The notes below the pieces were generated by a model. The model ran no database searches and was not told the origin of the DNA. It saw nothing but the letters and a program-made list of their open reading frames with translations. Of a DNA stretch of 64,000 bases, positions 36,101 through 44,110 are shown one piece after another; within the stretch, counting starts at the first letter, position 1; the number at the start of each line of letters is the position of its first letter. A program made the translations under genes and the position numbers. This DNA is from JAUXJB01 sp965226855 (GTDB lineage Bacteria; Myxococcota_A; UBA9160; SZUA-336), in NCBI GenBank assembly GCA_965226855.1, contig CBDDEE010000031.1, positions 372,001 to 436,000 of the forward strand, given 5' to 3'.

Positions 36101-36284
36101 CTTACCGCTGCTCTGGAGCAGTGGAACCGGCGCTGACCTCATGAAACGCATCGCCGCCCCCATGGTGGGGGGGCTGGTGACATCCGCTGTGCTCGTCCTA
36201 TTTGTGTACCCGGCGCTCTTCGCGATCTGGAAACGACGCGCGCTTCCGGATCTGGACGCATTGAATGAAGGACAAACCCGTTGA
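33099..36284 (+). CDS. Heavy-metal RND efflux pump, CusA/CzcA family (Cu/Ag-like)
   Basis: The protein of about 1,060 residues has the 12-helix, two-porter-domain layout of HME-RND pumps: DAIPDLSDVQVIVFTEWPGQ, the proton-relay helix with GAMVDASIILVENIHK, and ARVRPKLMTVVAMTGGLLP near the end. Compared with E. coli CusA from memory, two of the three methionine-triad positions are kept (YMPTAPPGMS and EMLATGIRSK), but the third reads RYGVRVRDV where CusA has Met. The metal is therefore probably Cu(I)/Ag(I) with a modified site, and Zn/Co/Cd cannot be excluded. GTG 33099 overlaps the adaptor stop (GTGA), a translational coupling. Confidence 0.92.
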   Translation: MTDAAQNDARPVGPIASVIAACARSRLLTVLVVLAAGGWGLWSLQKTPLDAIPDLSDVQVIVFTEWPGQSPDLVEDQITYPISARLLAAPKVRFVRGQSFFGLSFVYAIFEDGTDIYWARSRVLEYLSGVQGQLPSGVTPVLGPDATGVGWVFEYALVDRSGQLDLADLRSLQDWNVRYALESVPGVAEVASVGGFVRQYQVQVDPNKLLAFGIPIQEVIRAVRESNEDVGGRTIEFAGHEYAIRGRGYVRQVEDLRRVPLRVSDTGAPVYLEDVATVQLGPDMRRGLVELDGEGEVVGGIVVMRYGENALRVINAVKARIAELEAGLPEGVELVVTYDRSELIEGAIKTLSRTLIEEMVIVSLVIFVFLLHVRSALIPILMIPVGVVLAFIPMVYQGLTANIMSLGGIAVAIGAMVDASIILVENIHKRLEQWEEGGRPGARNEVILVAMQEVGPSVFFALLVITVSFLPIFTLEATEGRLFKPLAFTKTYAMGFAAVLSITLTPALAALFIRGRIRGENDHPLNRWIMRAYAPIVRFAVRRRSWVVVGALLLMSATVPAVLGLGSEFMPPLNEGTILYMPTAPPGMSITEAANVLQRMDQELMEFPEVARVFGKIGRARTPTDPAPLSMVETIITLKPRDQWREGMTWERLIQEIDQKLRYPGMPNLFWMPIQTRTEMLATGIRSKLGVKVFGDDLATIEVAATAIERVLADVPGTRSAVAERVTGGFFLDVRIRREEAARYGVRVRDVNELVETAVGGKNVSQTVEGRERYPINVRYARDFRQDLDALRRVLVATPQGAQVPLAQLAELEFVMGPPFVRSESGQLVGFVFVDVGDRPIVDYVQDARQAVAEQVSLPAGTRLEWAGQFQYFERAKERLKLVLPLTVLLVSVLLYMNTGSVVETGIVLLAVPFSLIGAFWLLYLLDFNMSIGVWVGIIALAGLDAQTGVVMLLYLTLAHRRFVSEGRMQRFEDLEEAIVEGAAARVRPKLMTVVAMTGGLLPLLWSSGTGADLMKRIAAPMVGGLVTSAVLVLFVYPALFAIWKRRALPDLDALNEGQTR

Positions 36285-36800
36285 GGAAGCAGTTCTAGCC
36301 GGCGTCGCGGCTGCGCTTGACCTCGAGGAGCTCGTCGTCGGTGAGCACGCGGGCTCCACGCGGAGCTCTCCGGTCTTCACGTCGAAGAAAGGCGAGCGGG
36401 TGTGGTCCCCGCGGACCCGAGCCATCAGGATCATCGGGACGAAGCGAAAGAGCTGCGACACCGGCGCACGGTCGTGCGCGTCTAGCTGCGCTCGGTCTCC
36501 CTTCGCAAAGCGAGCGTTGACGCGCGCGCGGATCGGACCCAGCGCCTCGTCGCGCGAGCGGCCGTCGGCCGCGTGGTCGACACAGCTGTGGATCAGTCCC
36601 ACGAACGGCACCTGACGCGTAGCCAGGGTGTTGCCGATCGGAGTGTTGCAGCAGCTCGCGTACCAACGAACCAGCCCGCCCGGGCTCAAGCGCATACACG
36701 CAAGCTTGTCGGCACCTTCCGAAATCTCGAGCCGCGCAGGCGACATCTGGAAGATGTCGGTGCCCCCGTGCGCGTCGAGGATCTGCTGCGCACCTCCTAG

Positions 36801-38248
36801 GAGAGTGACCCAAGATTCGGGTGGGCGGAGGTGATTGTAGCGAGGGCCCCCAACTGGACGTGGAGCGATGTACGGGCCAACGGGGGTCCGAGGTAGCCGG
36901 TAGATGTCGATCTACACAGATATGCGTCAGATCCAGGGCCTGACGTGCGCGAAACGGGTCCGCACCCGCCCGATCACGCCATCTGCGCTCGGCAGAGCGC
37001 CATCACGTTGAAGCCCGAGCACACCAGGTCCCACTCTCCCGTCACCTTCTCCTGGCCGCGCAGCATGAAGCGCCGAAACCGCTGTCGTGCCTTGATCTCG
37101 GCAAACGGCCGCTCCGCCTGGTACCCTTCGTCTTCCGCTGCGCGTAGCGTTGCTGGGCCCAGGGCAGTCGTAAGATCCGGTGCATCCGCTGCGCCCGGGC
37201 TCCCTTGGGCCAGCGGGACGACTTCCGCCCGCGGACCGCGATCAACGCCTGTTGTCCCCGCCGTTCCAACGCCTTCAGGTTCGACTCGCTCAGGTACCCG
37301 TTGTCGGCCAGCAGAATCTCCGCTCGCTGACTCGTGTTCGTCTCGATTGCCTCGACCATGGGCTCCAACTGCTCGTAGTCATTGGCCTTCTCTGTCAGCT
37401 CGTTCGCCACGATCAGGCCGTCCTCACTCGTCGCCAGCTGCGCGTTGTAGCAGTACTGCAAGGATCCCTCGGTCTTCATCATGTTCGCTTCGGGGTCCGC
37501 GAAGCTCTTCTGGTGCTTCGCTTCGAGCTTCTCCCCCTTCTCCCGCTCCAGCTGCTCCCGGGCCGCTCGGATCCGCTCCCGTCGTCGCTCGCGCAGCTGT
37601 AGCTCTTCTGGAAGCCCACCTCCGCCATCGTCGTCCCCGTGCTCTTGCTCTTCCGCAGCGTTGAGCTCGTCCATCTGCGCCACGATCTGCTCGATCTCGT
37701 CGCTCAGCTGATCCTCCGCCTCCAGCATCCGCGCGTGGCTCATCGCCTTGGACCGCGACGTGTTCGCCCGGATCTTCGTGCCGTCTACCGCCACCTGCCC
37801 GAGCTTCACAAGCCCCATCGCCTGCGCCACCTTCAGCGTCTGCAAGAACACCTCTCGGAAGTCCCTGTGGTGACGGTCCCGGAATCGGTTGATCGTCCGG
37901 AAGTTCGGTCGTAGCCCAGCCGCGAGGTAGCGAAACCGCAGGTCGTAGTGCAGCCGTCGCGCAAGCTCCCGCCCGCTGTACACGCCCACGACCGCCCCCA
38001 GAAGCCACAGCTTCAACAGCATCCGAGGCGGGAAGGCTCGCTCTCCACGCCGGCGATACCGCTTCTCGAACCGCCGCAGATCCAGCGACTCCACCAAATC
38101 GTCGATGAACAGCGCCGGATCCGATGGATCCAGAGCCTCCCCCACGTGCGCCGGTAGCAGCTCGCCCTGCTGCGGCACATACGCCTTGAACATGACCTCT
38201 TCCCCCACGCTCCCAAGTTAGCCAATAAGGGAATCTTGGGTCACTCTC
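36801..38248 (-). mobile_element. IS1182-family insertion sequence (1,448 bp)
   Basis: Perfect 18-bp terminal inverted repeats GAGAGTGACCCAAGATTC lie at 36801-36818 and 38231-38248, flanked by a CTAG duplication at 36797-36800 and 38249-38252. It carries one transposase gene on the minus strand, as usual for IS1182-type elements. Confidence 0.92.
36974..38193 (-). CDS. IS1182-family transposase, frameshifted near its C-terminus
   Basis: From ATG 38193 (GAAGAGGTC upstream) the protein has the DUF772 N-terminal region (FPPRMLLKLWLLGAVVGVYSGRE), the first DDE Asp in QVAVDGTKIRANTSRSKAMS, an acidic insertion, the second Asp in EILLADNGYLSES, and a run up to QRYAQRKTKG. There the frame is lost near 37125. 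The proper C-terminus (YQAERPFAEIKARQRFRRF ... FNVMALCRAQMA, with the catalytic Glu in AEIK) lies in another frame and ends at 36974. The break is in a G run. Uncorrected, the frame stops at 37042 and the element could not move itself. Confidence 0.88.
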
Positions 38249-38682
38249 CTAGGAAGTACGCAAAGGACTGGCAGTCGTCGCAATAGCAGACGACGCGATT
38301 GCCGTGGTTGGCGGAGACGCGCCGCACAACCCCGCGCAGTGCGCCGCACGAGCATCGAACGGGAAGATCTGTCGGCATGAAGAAGAGACTAGCGCCTTCG
38401 GCGGGGCTTAGGGTAGCCCTTGGACGCGCCTGTGGACCGACGACTATGCCCGCGATCGCGGTGTACGCGTCCCTACTGCTCAACGATCGCCCGGAGGGTT
38501 TTCAGGTGCTTCACGTCCCAGCCATCCTCGTAGCCCTTGCTCGGGAGGCGCCTGGATGAGGATACTTCTACGAACGTTCAGGAGGCTGATGGTGATGCCC
38601 ACGTGGATCGTCTCGCCGTGGTTGCGTCACCGGGATCGTATATCAGGCATACTACCTGGGAACGAAAAGGAGGCACGCGCGC

Positions 38683-39165
38683 ATGGACAGCCGTGAGATC
38701 GAAAAACAGCTTACGGTCCTGCAGGATATTGAGGCGATCAAGCAGTTGAAAGCCGAATACTGCGACATCTGTGACGACGACCACAATCAAGATCGAATCG
38801 TGGGAATTTTCTCCGAGGACGGCATCTGGGAGGGAAAAGGGATGGCCCGTGCGCAGGGGCATGCGGAAATTCGGAAGCTATTCGGGAGCTTCGCCGAGCG
38901 GATCAGTTTTTCGCAGCACAATGTCTTTAATCCGCGCATCACCGTGAACGGCAACACAGCGCACGCGATCTGGTACTTCCTCGGTCCGTTCACCTTCCGC
39001 GAGGGCAATCGCCAGCACTGGCTTGCAGCTCGCTACGAAGATGACTGCGTGAAAGTTGACGGCAGGTGGCAATTCAAACACCTGCGTGCCATCGGTCGTA
39101 TGACTGCACCCTACGAGGAGGGATGGGCCCCACGGGCCAAGGCAGACTTCTCCGATCTGCCCTGA
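38683..39165 (+). CDS. SnoaL-like / NTF2-fold protein
   Basis: The 160-residue protein has the SnoaL_4 pattern: an opening helix (IEAIKQLKAEYCDICDDDHN), FSEDGIWEGKGMARAQGHAEIRKLF, then the strands NVFNPRITVNGNTAHAIWYFLG and YEDDCVKVDGRWQFKHLRAI. NTF2-fold proteins act as dehydratases, isomerases or hydroxylases of polyketide, steroid or aromatic-type substrates; the reaction is unknown. It and the two genes after it are clearly less GC-rich than their surroundings. ATG 38683 is preceded by AAAAGGAGGCA. Confidence 0.8.
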   Translation: MDSREIEKQLTVLQDIEAIKQLKAEYCDICDDDHNQDRIVGIFSEDGIWEGKGMARAQGHAEIRKLFGSFAERISFSQHNVFNPRITVNGNTAHAIWYFLGPFTFREGNRQHWLAARYEDDCVKVDGRWQFKHLRAIGRMTAPYEEGWAPRAKADFSDLP

Positions 39166-39212
39166 CGCGACACCCAAACAATAGGATCCTCTGCCGGGGA
39201 TGCCCGTGGACT

Positions 39213-39977
39213 TCAGAACTCCATCGGAAGCGGCAGGTGGTGGGCGAAGATCCAGTCTCGGTGCTCGATGACGAGCGCATCGACGTCACCGAGTACTTCG
39301 CTGGCCCTATCGTAGCCCTTCCGCAACGCAGCGGGCATCGGGCACTGCTCCTCGGGGATGGTGCGTACGAGCTGAGAGAAGTACGCCCAGTACACGTCCG
39401 CTGCGGAGAGTTGCTGGCCTATCAGGTAGCGGCTACCTGAATCACGTTGTTGGCGCGCCTGATCGCTCAGAACGCCGAGGACTGCACGGGCTCTGTCGAG
39501 AGCGCTGCTTCTCGTTCGCTCGCTGTATCCGTACTGGGCGTACATGGGGTTCCGCTCGGCTTCCTTCGCAGCTCGCTCCGGGCCGCCGAGACCCATGATG
39601 ATCAAGCGCATGTTCCAAACCCAGCCGTTCTCGCCGATCAGCTCGCTGCACAGTCCAACCATGGTGGCGCGCTCGTGTATGTCCTCGGGAACGAGTGACG
39701 GGCCGCTACCCAGCCGCTCGGCCAGATTGAGTATCTCCAGCCAGCCCACGCGGGGCGCCTCGTCGTTGTAGACGGCGACAGGTGCGTTTCTGTGTCGGGT
39801 CCAGGCGACGAGGTCCGAATTGACACCCGCCCCGTGCTGGGCCACCGGAACATACGGAACCTTCTTCAGCTCCATGATGGCTTTCGCGGACATCGAGTAG
39901 GGGGCCGGAGCCTGGCATGTCAATGCCAGGCGCAACCCTGGCATGTCTTTCGCCTTGATGGGCTCTACGTACTCCAC
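39213..39977 (-). CDS. Glutathione S-transferase-like protein
   Basis: The 254-residue protein has an N-terminal thioredoxin-like domain (LTCQAPAPYSMSAKAIMELKKVPY, NAPVAVYNDEAPRVGWLEIL) and an all-helical C-terminal domain with GSRYLIGQQLSAADVYWAYFSQL, the N-capping/hydrophobic-staple region typical of GSTs. The first-helix serine in PYSMS is a candidate thiol-activating residue. It lies 21 bp downstream of the Baeyer-Villiger monooxygenase on the same strand, so an operon is likely and detoxification or modification of an oxygenated product is a reasonable guess. Confidence 0.78.
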   Translation of the reverse strand: MEYVEPIKAKDMPGLRLALTCQAPAPYSMSAKAIMELKKVPYVPVAQHGAGVNSDLVAWTRHRNAPVAVYNDEAPRVGWLEILNLAERLGSGPSLVPEDIHERATMVGLCSELIGENGWVWNMRLIIMGLGGPERAAKEAERNPMYAQYGYSERTRSSALDRARAVLGVLSDQARQQRDSGSRYLIGQQLSAADVYWAYFSQLVRTIPEEQCPMPAALRKGYDRASEVLGDVDALVIEHRDWIFAHHLPLPMEF

Positions 39978-39998
39978 GCGGACCTCCAGGATACCTTT

Positions 39999-41876
39999 CT
40001 AGTTTCTTGCTCCCGCCGAGCCGTCGGGCCGACAGTCAAATATGTATGGATCAAGTGTCTCTTGCGCTTTGATGCGGTACTTGTGCCAGCGACCTCCGTA
40101 GTAAGCGAGGCTTCCGGGCTTTGCCTCTCCATGGCCGTTGTAGTAGGAAATGCAATCCCGTAGAGGGCGAGTGCTTATGTCAACAACGCGGCAGTGCTCC
40201 GCGTACTCGTTCTCCGGTTCTTTCTTGACATCGACGATGTCGGCGCCTTGATCTCGCATAGTCTTGAGCATCCAAACGATGTAGTCGCCATGCTCCTCGA
40301 TCGCATTCGTGAAGTTGAAGCTTCCGCCACCTCCCTGGGGGCCCGAGACGATAAACAGATTCGGAAAGCCGTTGCTGTGAAGCCCAAGAAACGTCTTGGT
40401 ACCTTCCGATTGCCACTTCTGTTGCAGGGATTGCCCGTCACGTCCAGTGATCATGTTGAACGTCGACTTTGCCATCCATTGAAATCCCGTTGCGTAGATC
40501 AGCACGTCCAGCGGATATTCTGTCCCATCATGCACGACCCCTCGCTCGTTGATCTGGCTTACGCCACGAGGCGCGGTATCGACGAGCGTTACATGGGGCT
40601 CGTTGAACGTCGGCAGGTACTCGTCGTGAAATGTCGGTCGTTTGCAGCCGTACGGATAGTATGGCTTCAGCGCTGCCGCGGTTGCGGGGTCCTCGACGAT
40701 GGCATCGACCCTGGCACGAATCTGCTCCATGATGCGAAAGTTGCTGTTCAACTGCTTCTCAATCAACTCCTCCAGCGACAGTTTTCTTGCGTGCTGTTTA
40801 CGCTCTTTGAAATCTGCCACCCTGCCGGCCAGGTAGTCGTCGTTCGCTTTCATGGCGGTACGGCCCGATGAGATTTTCGCGAATCTCGCTCGTCTGGCCT
40901 TTGCCCAGCCAGGTTCCTGAGACCACGTCGCGATTTCCTCCTCTGTCGTCTCGCGCTGATCGCGCACGTCGATGGAGGAGGGGGTGCGCTGAAAGACGTA
41001 GAGTTCCTTTACGATTCTGGCAATCTCCGGAATGACTTGGACGGCGGTTGCGCCCGTGCCGATGATGCCCACGCGCTTGCCCTTCAAATCGATGTCGTAG
41101 TCCCATCGGGACGTGTGGAACGAATCGCCAAGGAACGTCTCCATCCCAGAGATTCTGGCCAGTTTCGGTGTCGTCAGGAGGCCGTTGGCGAGTATCACGA
41201 ATCGCGCACGCATTCTGTCGCCACGATCTGTGAGGACGGTCCACCGCCCAGTGGATTCATCCCACTCTGTCTTTTCGACGGTAGTATGGAAAAGGCAGTG
41301 GTCGTAGAAACCAAACTTCTCCGCCATGCGTTGGCAGTACTCCATGATTTCGAACCCCGATGCGAACTTCATCGTCGGCATGTAGTCCATCTCCTCAAGC
41401 AACGGGAGATAGCTATATGACTCGACGTCGCAGGCTATTCCGGGGTATCGATTCCAGTACCAGGTACCTCCGACGTCCCCTCCTTTCTCGCAAAAGCGCA
41501 CGTCTTCGAAACCCTCTTTGCGAAGCTTGTACCAGAGCAAGAGCGCAGCAAAACCCGCGCCAACCACAAGGATTTCGCACTCGTCGGTCAGTGCCTCCCT
41601 CGGCACAGGATCCGTTGAGTACACGTCTTCGAGGTATCTGCTGAACTCGCCTTCCATCGCCATGTAGTCAGCAGCTCCCCGCCTCGCTTCCTTGAACTCG
41701 CGGTACTTTGCCTGTTCTTCAGCATTGAACACCGCACCGGGGGGATGTGGTGGGAGCGTCGTGAGCGACGCGTCAGTCACCACTGAATACCCCTTCCCCG
41801 CTATTTTCTCGTTCGCCTGGGAGGCCCGAGTGTCAAAGGTCTTCAAACCACTAACCGGATCTACCTTGATTGACAT
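39999..41876 (-). CDS. Baeyer-Villiger-type flavin monooxygenase
   Basis: The 625-residue protein has the class B monooxygenase layout. The FAD Rossmann motif is ILVVGAGFAALLLWYKLR near residue 103, then DVGGTWYWNRYPGIACDVES. The BVMO fingerprint region is DSFHTSRWDYD and the NADPH Rossmann motif is GIIGTGATAVQVIPEIA. Late ATGF and FLGLHSNGFPNLFIVSGPQ segments match phenylacetone- and steroid-type BVMOs. An extra N-terminal segment of about 95 residues precedes the FAD domain. It would convert a ketone to an ester or lactone with NADPH and O2. It shares an operon with the GST-like gene and has lower GC than its surroundings. Confidence 0.9.
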   Translation of the reverse strand: MSIKVDPVSGLKTFDTRASQANEKIAGKGYSVVTDASLTTLPPHPPGAVFNAEEQAKYREFKEARRGAADYMAMEGEFSRYLEDVYSTDPVPREALTDECEILVVGAGFAALLLWYKLRKEGFEDVRFCEKGGDVGGTWYWNRYPGIACDVESYSYLPLLEEMDYMPTMKFASGFEIMEYCQRMAEKFGFYDHCLFHTTVEKTEWDESTGRWTVLTDRGDRMRARFVILANGLLTTPKLARISGMETFLGDSFHTSRWDYDIDLKGKRVGIIGTGATAVQVIPEIARIVKELYVFQRTPSSIDVRDQRETTEEEIATWSQEPGWAKARRARFAKISSGRTAMKANDDYLAGRVADFKERKQHARKLSLEELIEKQLNSNFRIMEQIRARVDAIVEDPATAAALKPYYPYGCKRPTFHDEYLPTFNEPHVTLVDTAPRGVSQINERGVVHDGTEYPLDVLIYATGFQWMAKSTFNMITGRDGQSLQQKWQSEGTKTFLGLHSNGFPNLFIVSGPQGGGGSFNFTNAIEEHGDYIVWMLKTMRDQGADIVDVKKEPENEYAEHCRVVDISTRPLRDCISYYNGHGEAKPGSLAYYGGRWHKYRIKAQETLDPYIFDCRPDGSAGARN

Positions 41877-42249
41877 AGTCCTATCTCAAAAATGGGTCAC
41901 AAATTGTGCGGTTGCTTTCGCCTGGCAACGTTGTCGCCCGGCGCGTTACGCGAATGGAGCTGGAGAGTTAGAGGAGATACTACCAGTCCTGGATCCGCTT
42001 CTTCAAGCGTCTGCTCTTCCAGCGTCTGCGCAGCACCTGGATCGACATCCGCCGAGCGATCCAGAGGCAGCTCGAGATGGAAGCCAGGGCCCGGGATCTC
42101 GGGAGAGCTTCCGGGTGGTGCCCTGCAAGCGGGGTCAAGAGACCACACTAAAGTCCCGGGCCGTCGCGCCGATACCTCTCCTGACATGGCCTGCGGTGCG
42201 GTGCGCGACCGCCCGACGGGCAAAACTGGAGCAGGACGAATCGTGTTGC
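41877..42249. other. Gene-poor stretch upstream of riboswitch A, with a short protein relic
   Basis: No complete gene is seen. From about 41975 one plus-strand frame gives YYQSWIRFFKRLLFQRLRST and on to a stop near 42150. This looks like the C-terminus of a membrane or helical protein cut off by a stop just upstream. The stretch must also hold the promoter for the riboswitch transcript. Confidence 0.4.
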
Positions 42250-42346
42250 CTGTTCCTCGAAAAGGCAAACCCGTGGCAACACGGGGACGCAAAGCCAGTG
42301 CCCTACCTCGGGTTCCCCGAGCGGGTCGAACGGCCGCCGAAGGGAG
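42250..42346 (+). promoter_or_regulatory. GEMM-I (c-di-GMP-I) riboswitch, copy A
   Basis: The conserved core is present: GGCAAACC (42264-42271), a CCCGUG/CACGGG stem with a GCAA tetraloop, ACGCAAAGCC (42287-42296), a CUCGGG/CCCGAG stem and the 3' GGCCGCCGAA. The base equivalent to G20 of the Vibrio Vc2 riboswitch is G, which favours c-di-GMP over cGAMP. It is nearly identical to copy B at 44 kb, apart from one loop and the flanks. An ATG follows 10 bp later. Confidence 0.85.
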
Positions 42347-42356
42347 ACACGCAGAC

Positions 42357-42602
42357 ATGCCGCTCACGTTCGCTCGTTTACCGTTGAGACATTTTAGCAG
42401 CATTACACTCCGTCGCTTCATGACCACACAGGAGCTCGTTCAACAGGAGAAGCTGATGAGGCTTTCGGAACGTTGTGTAGCGGAGATCCATAGAACCAAG
42501 AATGAAGACATCCGTTCTACCCTCACAATGGCTCTAACCGCTATCAACGAAGCTTGGTTTCACCTTGAAACTAAGACTGAGAGCAGAGTGCCTCAGTCTT
42601 AG
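42357..42602 (+). CDS. Small riboswitch-linked protein, unknown function (81 residues)
   Basis: The frame opens 10 bp after riboswitch A, with GGGAG about 9 nt before the ATG. It ends inside a strong terminator hairpin, so it behaves like a complete transcription unit. The first ~20 residues are basic and poorly protein-like (MPLTFARLPLRHFSS). From M22 the sequence is an ordinary amphipathic helical protein (TTQELVQQEKLMRLSERCVAEIH, DIRSTLTMALTAINEAWFHLE). ATG 42420 may therefore be the real start. No family recognised. It could be a short effector or what remains after a larger riboswitch-controlled gene was lost. Confidence 0.5.
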   Translation: MPLTFARLPLRHFSSITLRRFMTTQELVQQEKLMRLSERCVAEIHRTKNEDIRSTLTMALTAINEAWFHLETKTESRVPQS

Positions 42603-42603
42603 T
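42570..42603 (+). terminator. Terminator-like hairpin after the small riboswitch-linked ORF
   Basis: A perfect 12-bp stem, ACTAAGACTGAG pairing with CTCAGTCTTAGT, encloses a 10-nt loop and overlaps the stop codon. No long T tract follows. Confidence 0.6.
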
Positions 42604-42808
42604 ACTCGCCGGAGCGCAACCAGCTCGGGCAGCTCACGACTGCTCGCCGCCACACCCGGTCGCTCCAACATAAGCGCGACCTTTCTCCGATCCTCTCTGA
42701 GGCACAGTCCGCTTTCTTTGGAGGTATTACCCGAAGTTGTGGATTCGGCGGGCGGCGTCCTGACGTGACTCGGCAGCAGAGGATCTCACGGAGGGAGGAC
42801 CCTGCCGA

Positions 42809-43482
42809 ATGCCCGACTTCATCGAGATCCGCAGCAGCGCCAAGGACACGAGCAACGGCCCGGGGCTGGATGAGATCGCCCGCGAGGGAGCCCGCCGAAT
42901 GCTCACCCAGGCCCTCGAAGCCGAGGTGGCCGACTACATCGCGCGTCACCAGGAGCGCGACGAGCACGGCCGAGCCCAGGTCGTCCGCAACGGGAAGGCC
43001 CGGGCGAGGAAGCTGACCCTCGGCTCCGGCACGGTCGAGGTCCGAGCACCGCGCGTCGAGGACCGGCGACAGGACGAAGCGGGCCGCCGATGCCGCTTCC
43101 GCAGCCAGATCCTCCCGCTCTACATGCGCCGCTCGCCGAAGATCACCGAGGTGCTCCCGATCCTCTACCTGCGCGGCCTCTCTACCGAGCCTCCCTGCGT
43201 CGGGACGAGGCGGAGCTGCTTGCCTTCTTCGACTTCCCCGCCGAGCACTGGCTGCACCTGCGGACGGCGAACGTGATCTAGTCGCCCTTCGCCACGGTGC
43301 GCCTGCGTCAGCGGGTGACCAAGGGCGCGGGTTCGCGCCAGAAGGGCCTGCTCATGGCGTTCAAGCTGCGGCTGATGGCCCAAGAACGATGGCGACGGAT
43401 CAACGCGGCCCATTTGATACCGCTCGTGCGAGCCGGGATCGGGTTCAACGATGGCGCGCAGGCCGGGCGAAGTGCCGCCTGA
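42809..43482 (+). pseudogene. IS256-family (Mutator) transposase remnant
   Basis: The N-terminal part is intact, after a GGAGGGAGGA site: EGARRMLTQALEAEVADYIARHQERDEHG, VRAPRVEDRRQDE, PLYMRRSPKITEVLPILYLRGLS. At about 43175 roughly 200 residues are missing, including two catalytic acids. The C-terminal end follows in another frame: DEAELLAFFDFPAEHWLHLRT, then ANVI-stop-SPFATVRLRQRVTKG, where the stop (TAG 43279-43281) replaces the Glu of the usual PIES motif. It continues MAFKLRLMAQERWRRINAAHL to 43482. It is dead, and no terminal repeats could be recognised. Confidence 0.8.
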
Positions 43483-43513
43483 GGCCCGCTGAGGCCAGGG
43501 AAGCACCGGCGCG

Positions 43514-43807
43514 AAGACTCCACGTCGGCCTCCACTGAAGGATGCTGATCTCGAGTTCCCGCGCGGCCAGACTGAGGCTGCTGCCTCTCGAGAGATCGAA
43601 GCGTGCCTTGGCCATGCGCTCGCGCTGGTAACGGAAACGGGTGGGCGTGCGATCGAGCCGCAGGTGATCGAGGAGCGCGCGCGCCTTGCCGCGCTGCGCG
43701 GTGACGACGGCGCAACGTCAGAGGATCTGCGCCGCGCCCACGCCCTCTACGTCGAGATCGGCGCGACGGGGCACGCGCAGCGATTGGCCCGGGAGCTCGC
43801 CTGGTGA
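43514..43807 (+). pseudogene. C-terminal remnant of an adenylate-cyclase/AAA-TPR type regulator
   Basis: About 90 codons read LGHALALVTETGGRAIEPQV, EERARLAALRGDDGATSEDL, RRAHALYVEIGATGHAQRLA and end at TGA 43805-43807. The last segment is the typical end of large cyclase or LuxR-type proteins with an AAA ATPase and TPR region (LYxEIGATGHAERLARE). There is no start, and the rest of the gene is absent. The fragment abuts the IS256 remnant, which may have caused the loss. Confidence 0.55.
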
Positions 43808-44015
43808 ACGGCGCGCTGGCCAGCTCCGTCCACAACATTTGACAGCCGCTCTAGGTGTTTCATCACCGCGTCTTGCTCAGGCCTCTTCGTGGCGACCATC
43901 TCGCCTAAAGTTCCAACTTGAGCCACCGATAACACTCATGTCCTCACCTGTCGACTCGAAGGCTTCGGTCGCAGGTGGAAGAAAACTGAGAGAGCGGGCC
44001 GGCTCATGTCCTCCT

Positions 44016-44110
44016 GCTCCTCGAAAAGGCAAACCCGTGGCAACACGGGGACGCAAAGCCAGTGCCCTACCTCGGGCTTCCCGAGCGGGTCGAACGGCCG
44101 CCGAAGGGAG
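44016..44110 (+). promoter_or_regulatory. GEMM-I (c-di-GMP-I) riboswitch, copy B
   Basis: Same elements as copy A: GGCAAACC (44028-44035), a GCAA-capped stem, ACGCAAAGCC (44051-44060), a CUCGGG/CCCGAG stem and GGCCGCCGAA near 44095-44104, with CUCC/GGAG closing pairs at the ends. The ATG of the large secreted protein lies 10 bp later, with AAGGA in between. Control of its translation or of early termination by c-di-GMP is expected. Confidence 0.87.

Larger units (their letters stand above)
36295..38378 (-). pseudogene. DUF6151/GFA-like zinc-binding protein gene, split by an IS1182-type element and frameshifted
   Basis: The N-terminal half (38253-38378) reads LPVRCSCGALRGVVRRVSAN ... VVCYCDDCQSFAYFL, with the Cys-x-Cys and Cys-x-x-Cys zinc sites of the GFA/CENP-V-like fold. 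The rest (36295-36800) continues GGAQQILDAHGGTDIFQMS, SCCNTPIGNTL, PFVGLIHSCVDHA. Removing 36801-38248 plus one CTAG rejoins FAYFLGGAQQ in frame. Near 36355 a further one-base loss in a C run separates GELRVEP from RVLTDDELLEVKRSRDAG, the expected C-terminus. Function unknown. The product as drawn is inactive. Confidence 0.85.

Noticed and set aside
42250..44110. The two near-identical 95-bp blocks as ends of a mobile element
   Set aside because: They are direct repeats that fold as GEMM-I riboswitches, each placed 10 bp before an ATG. Regulatory duplication explains them better.
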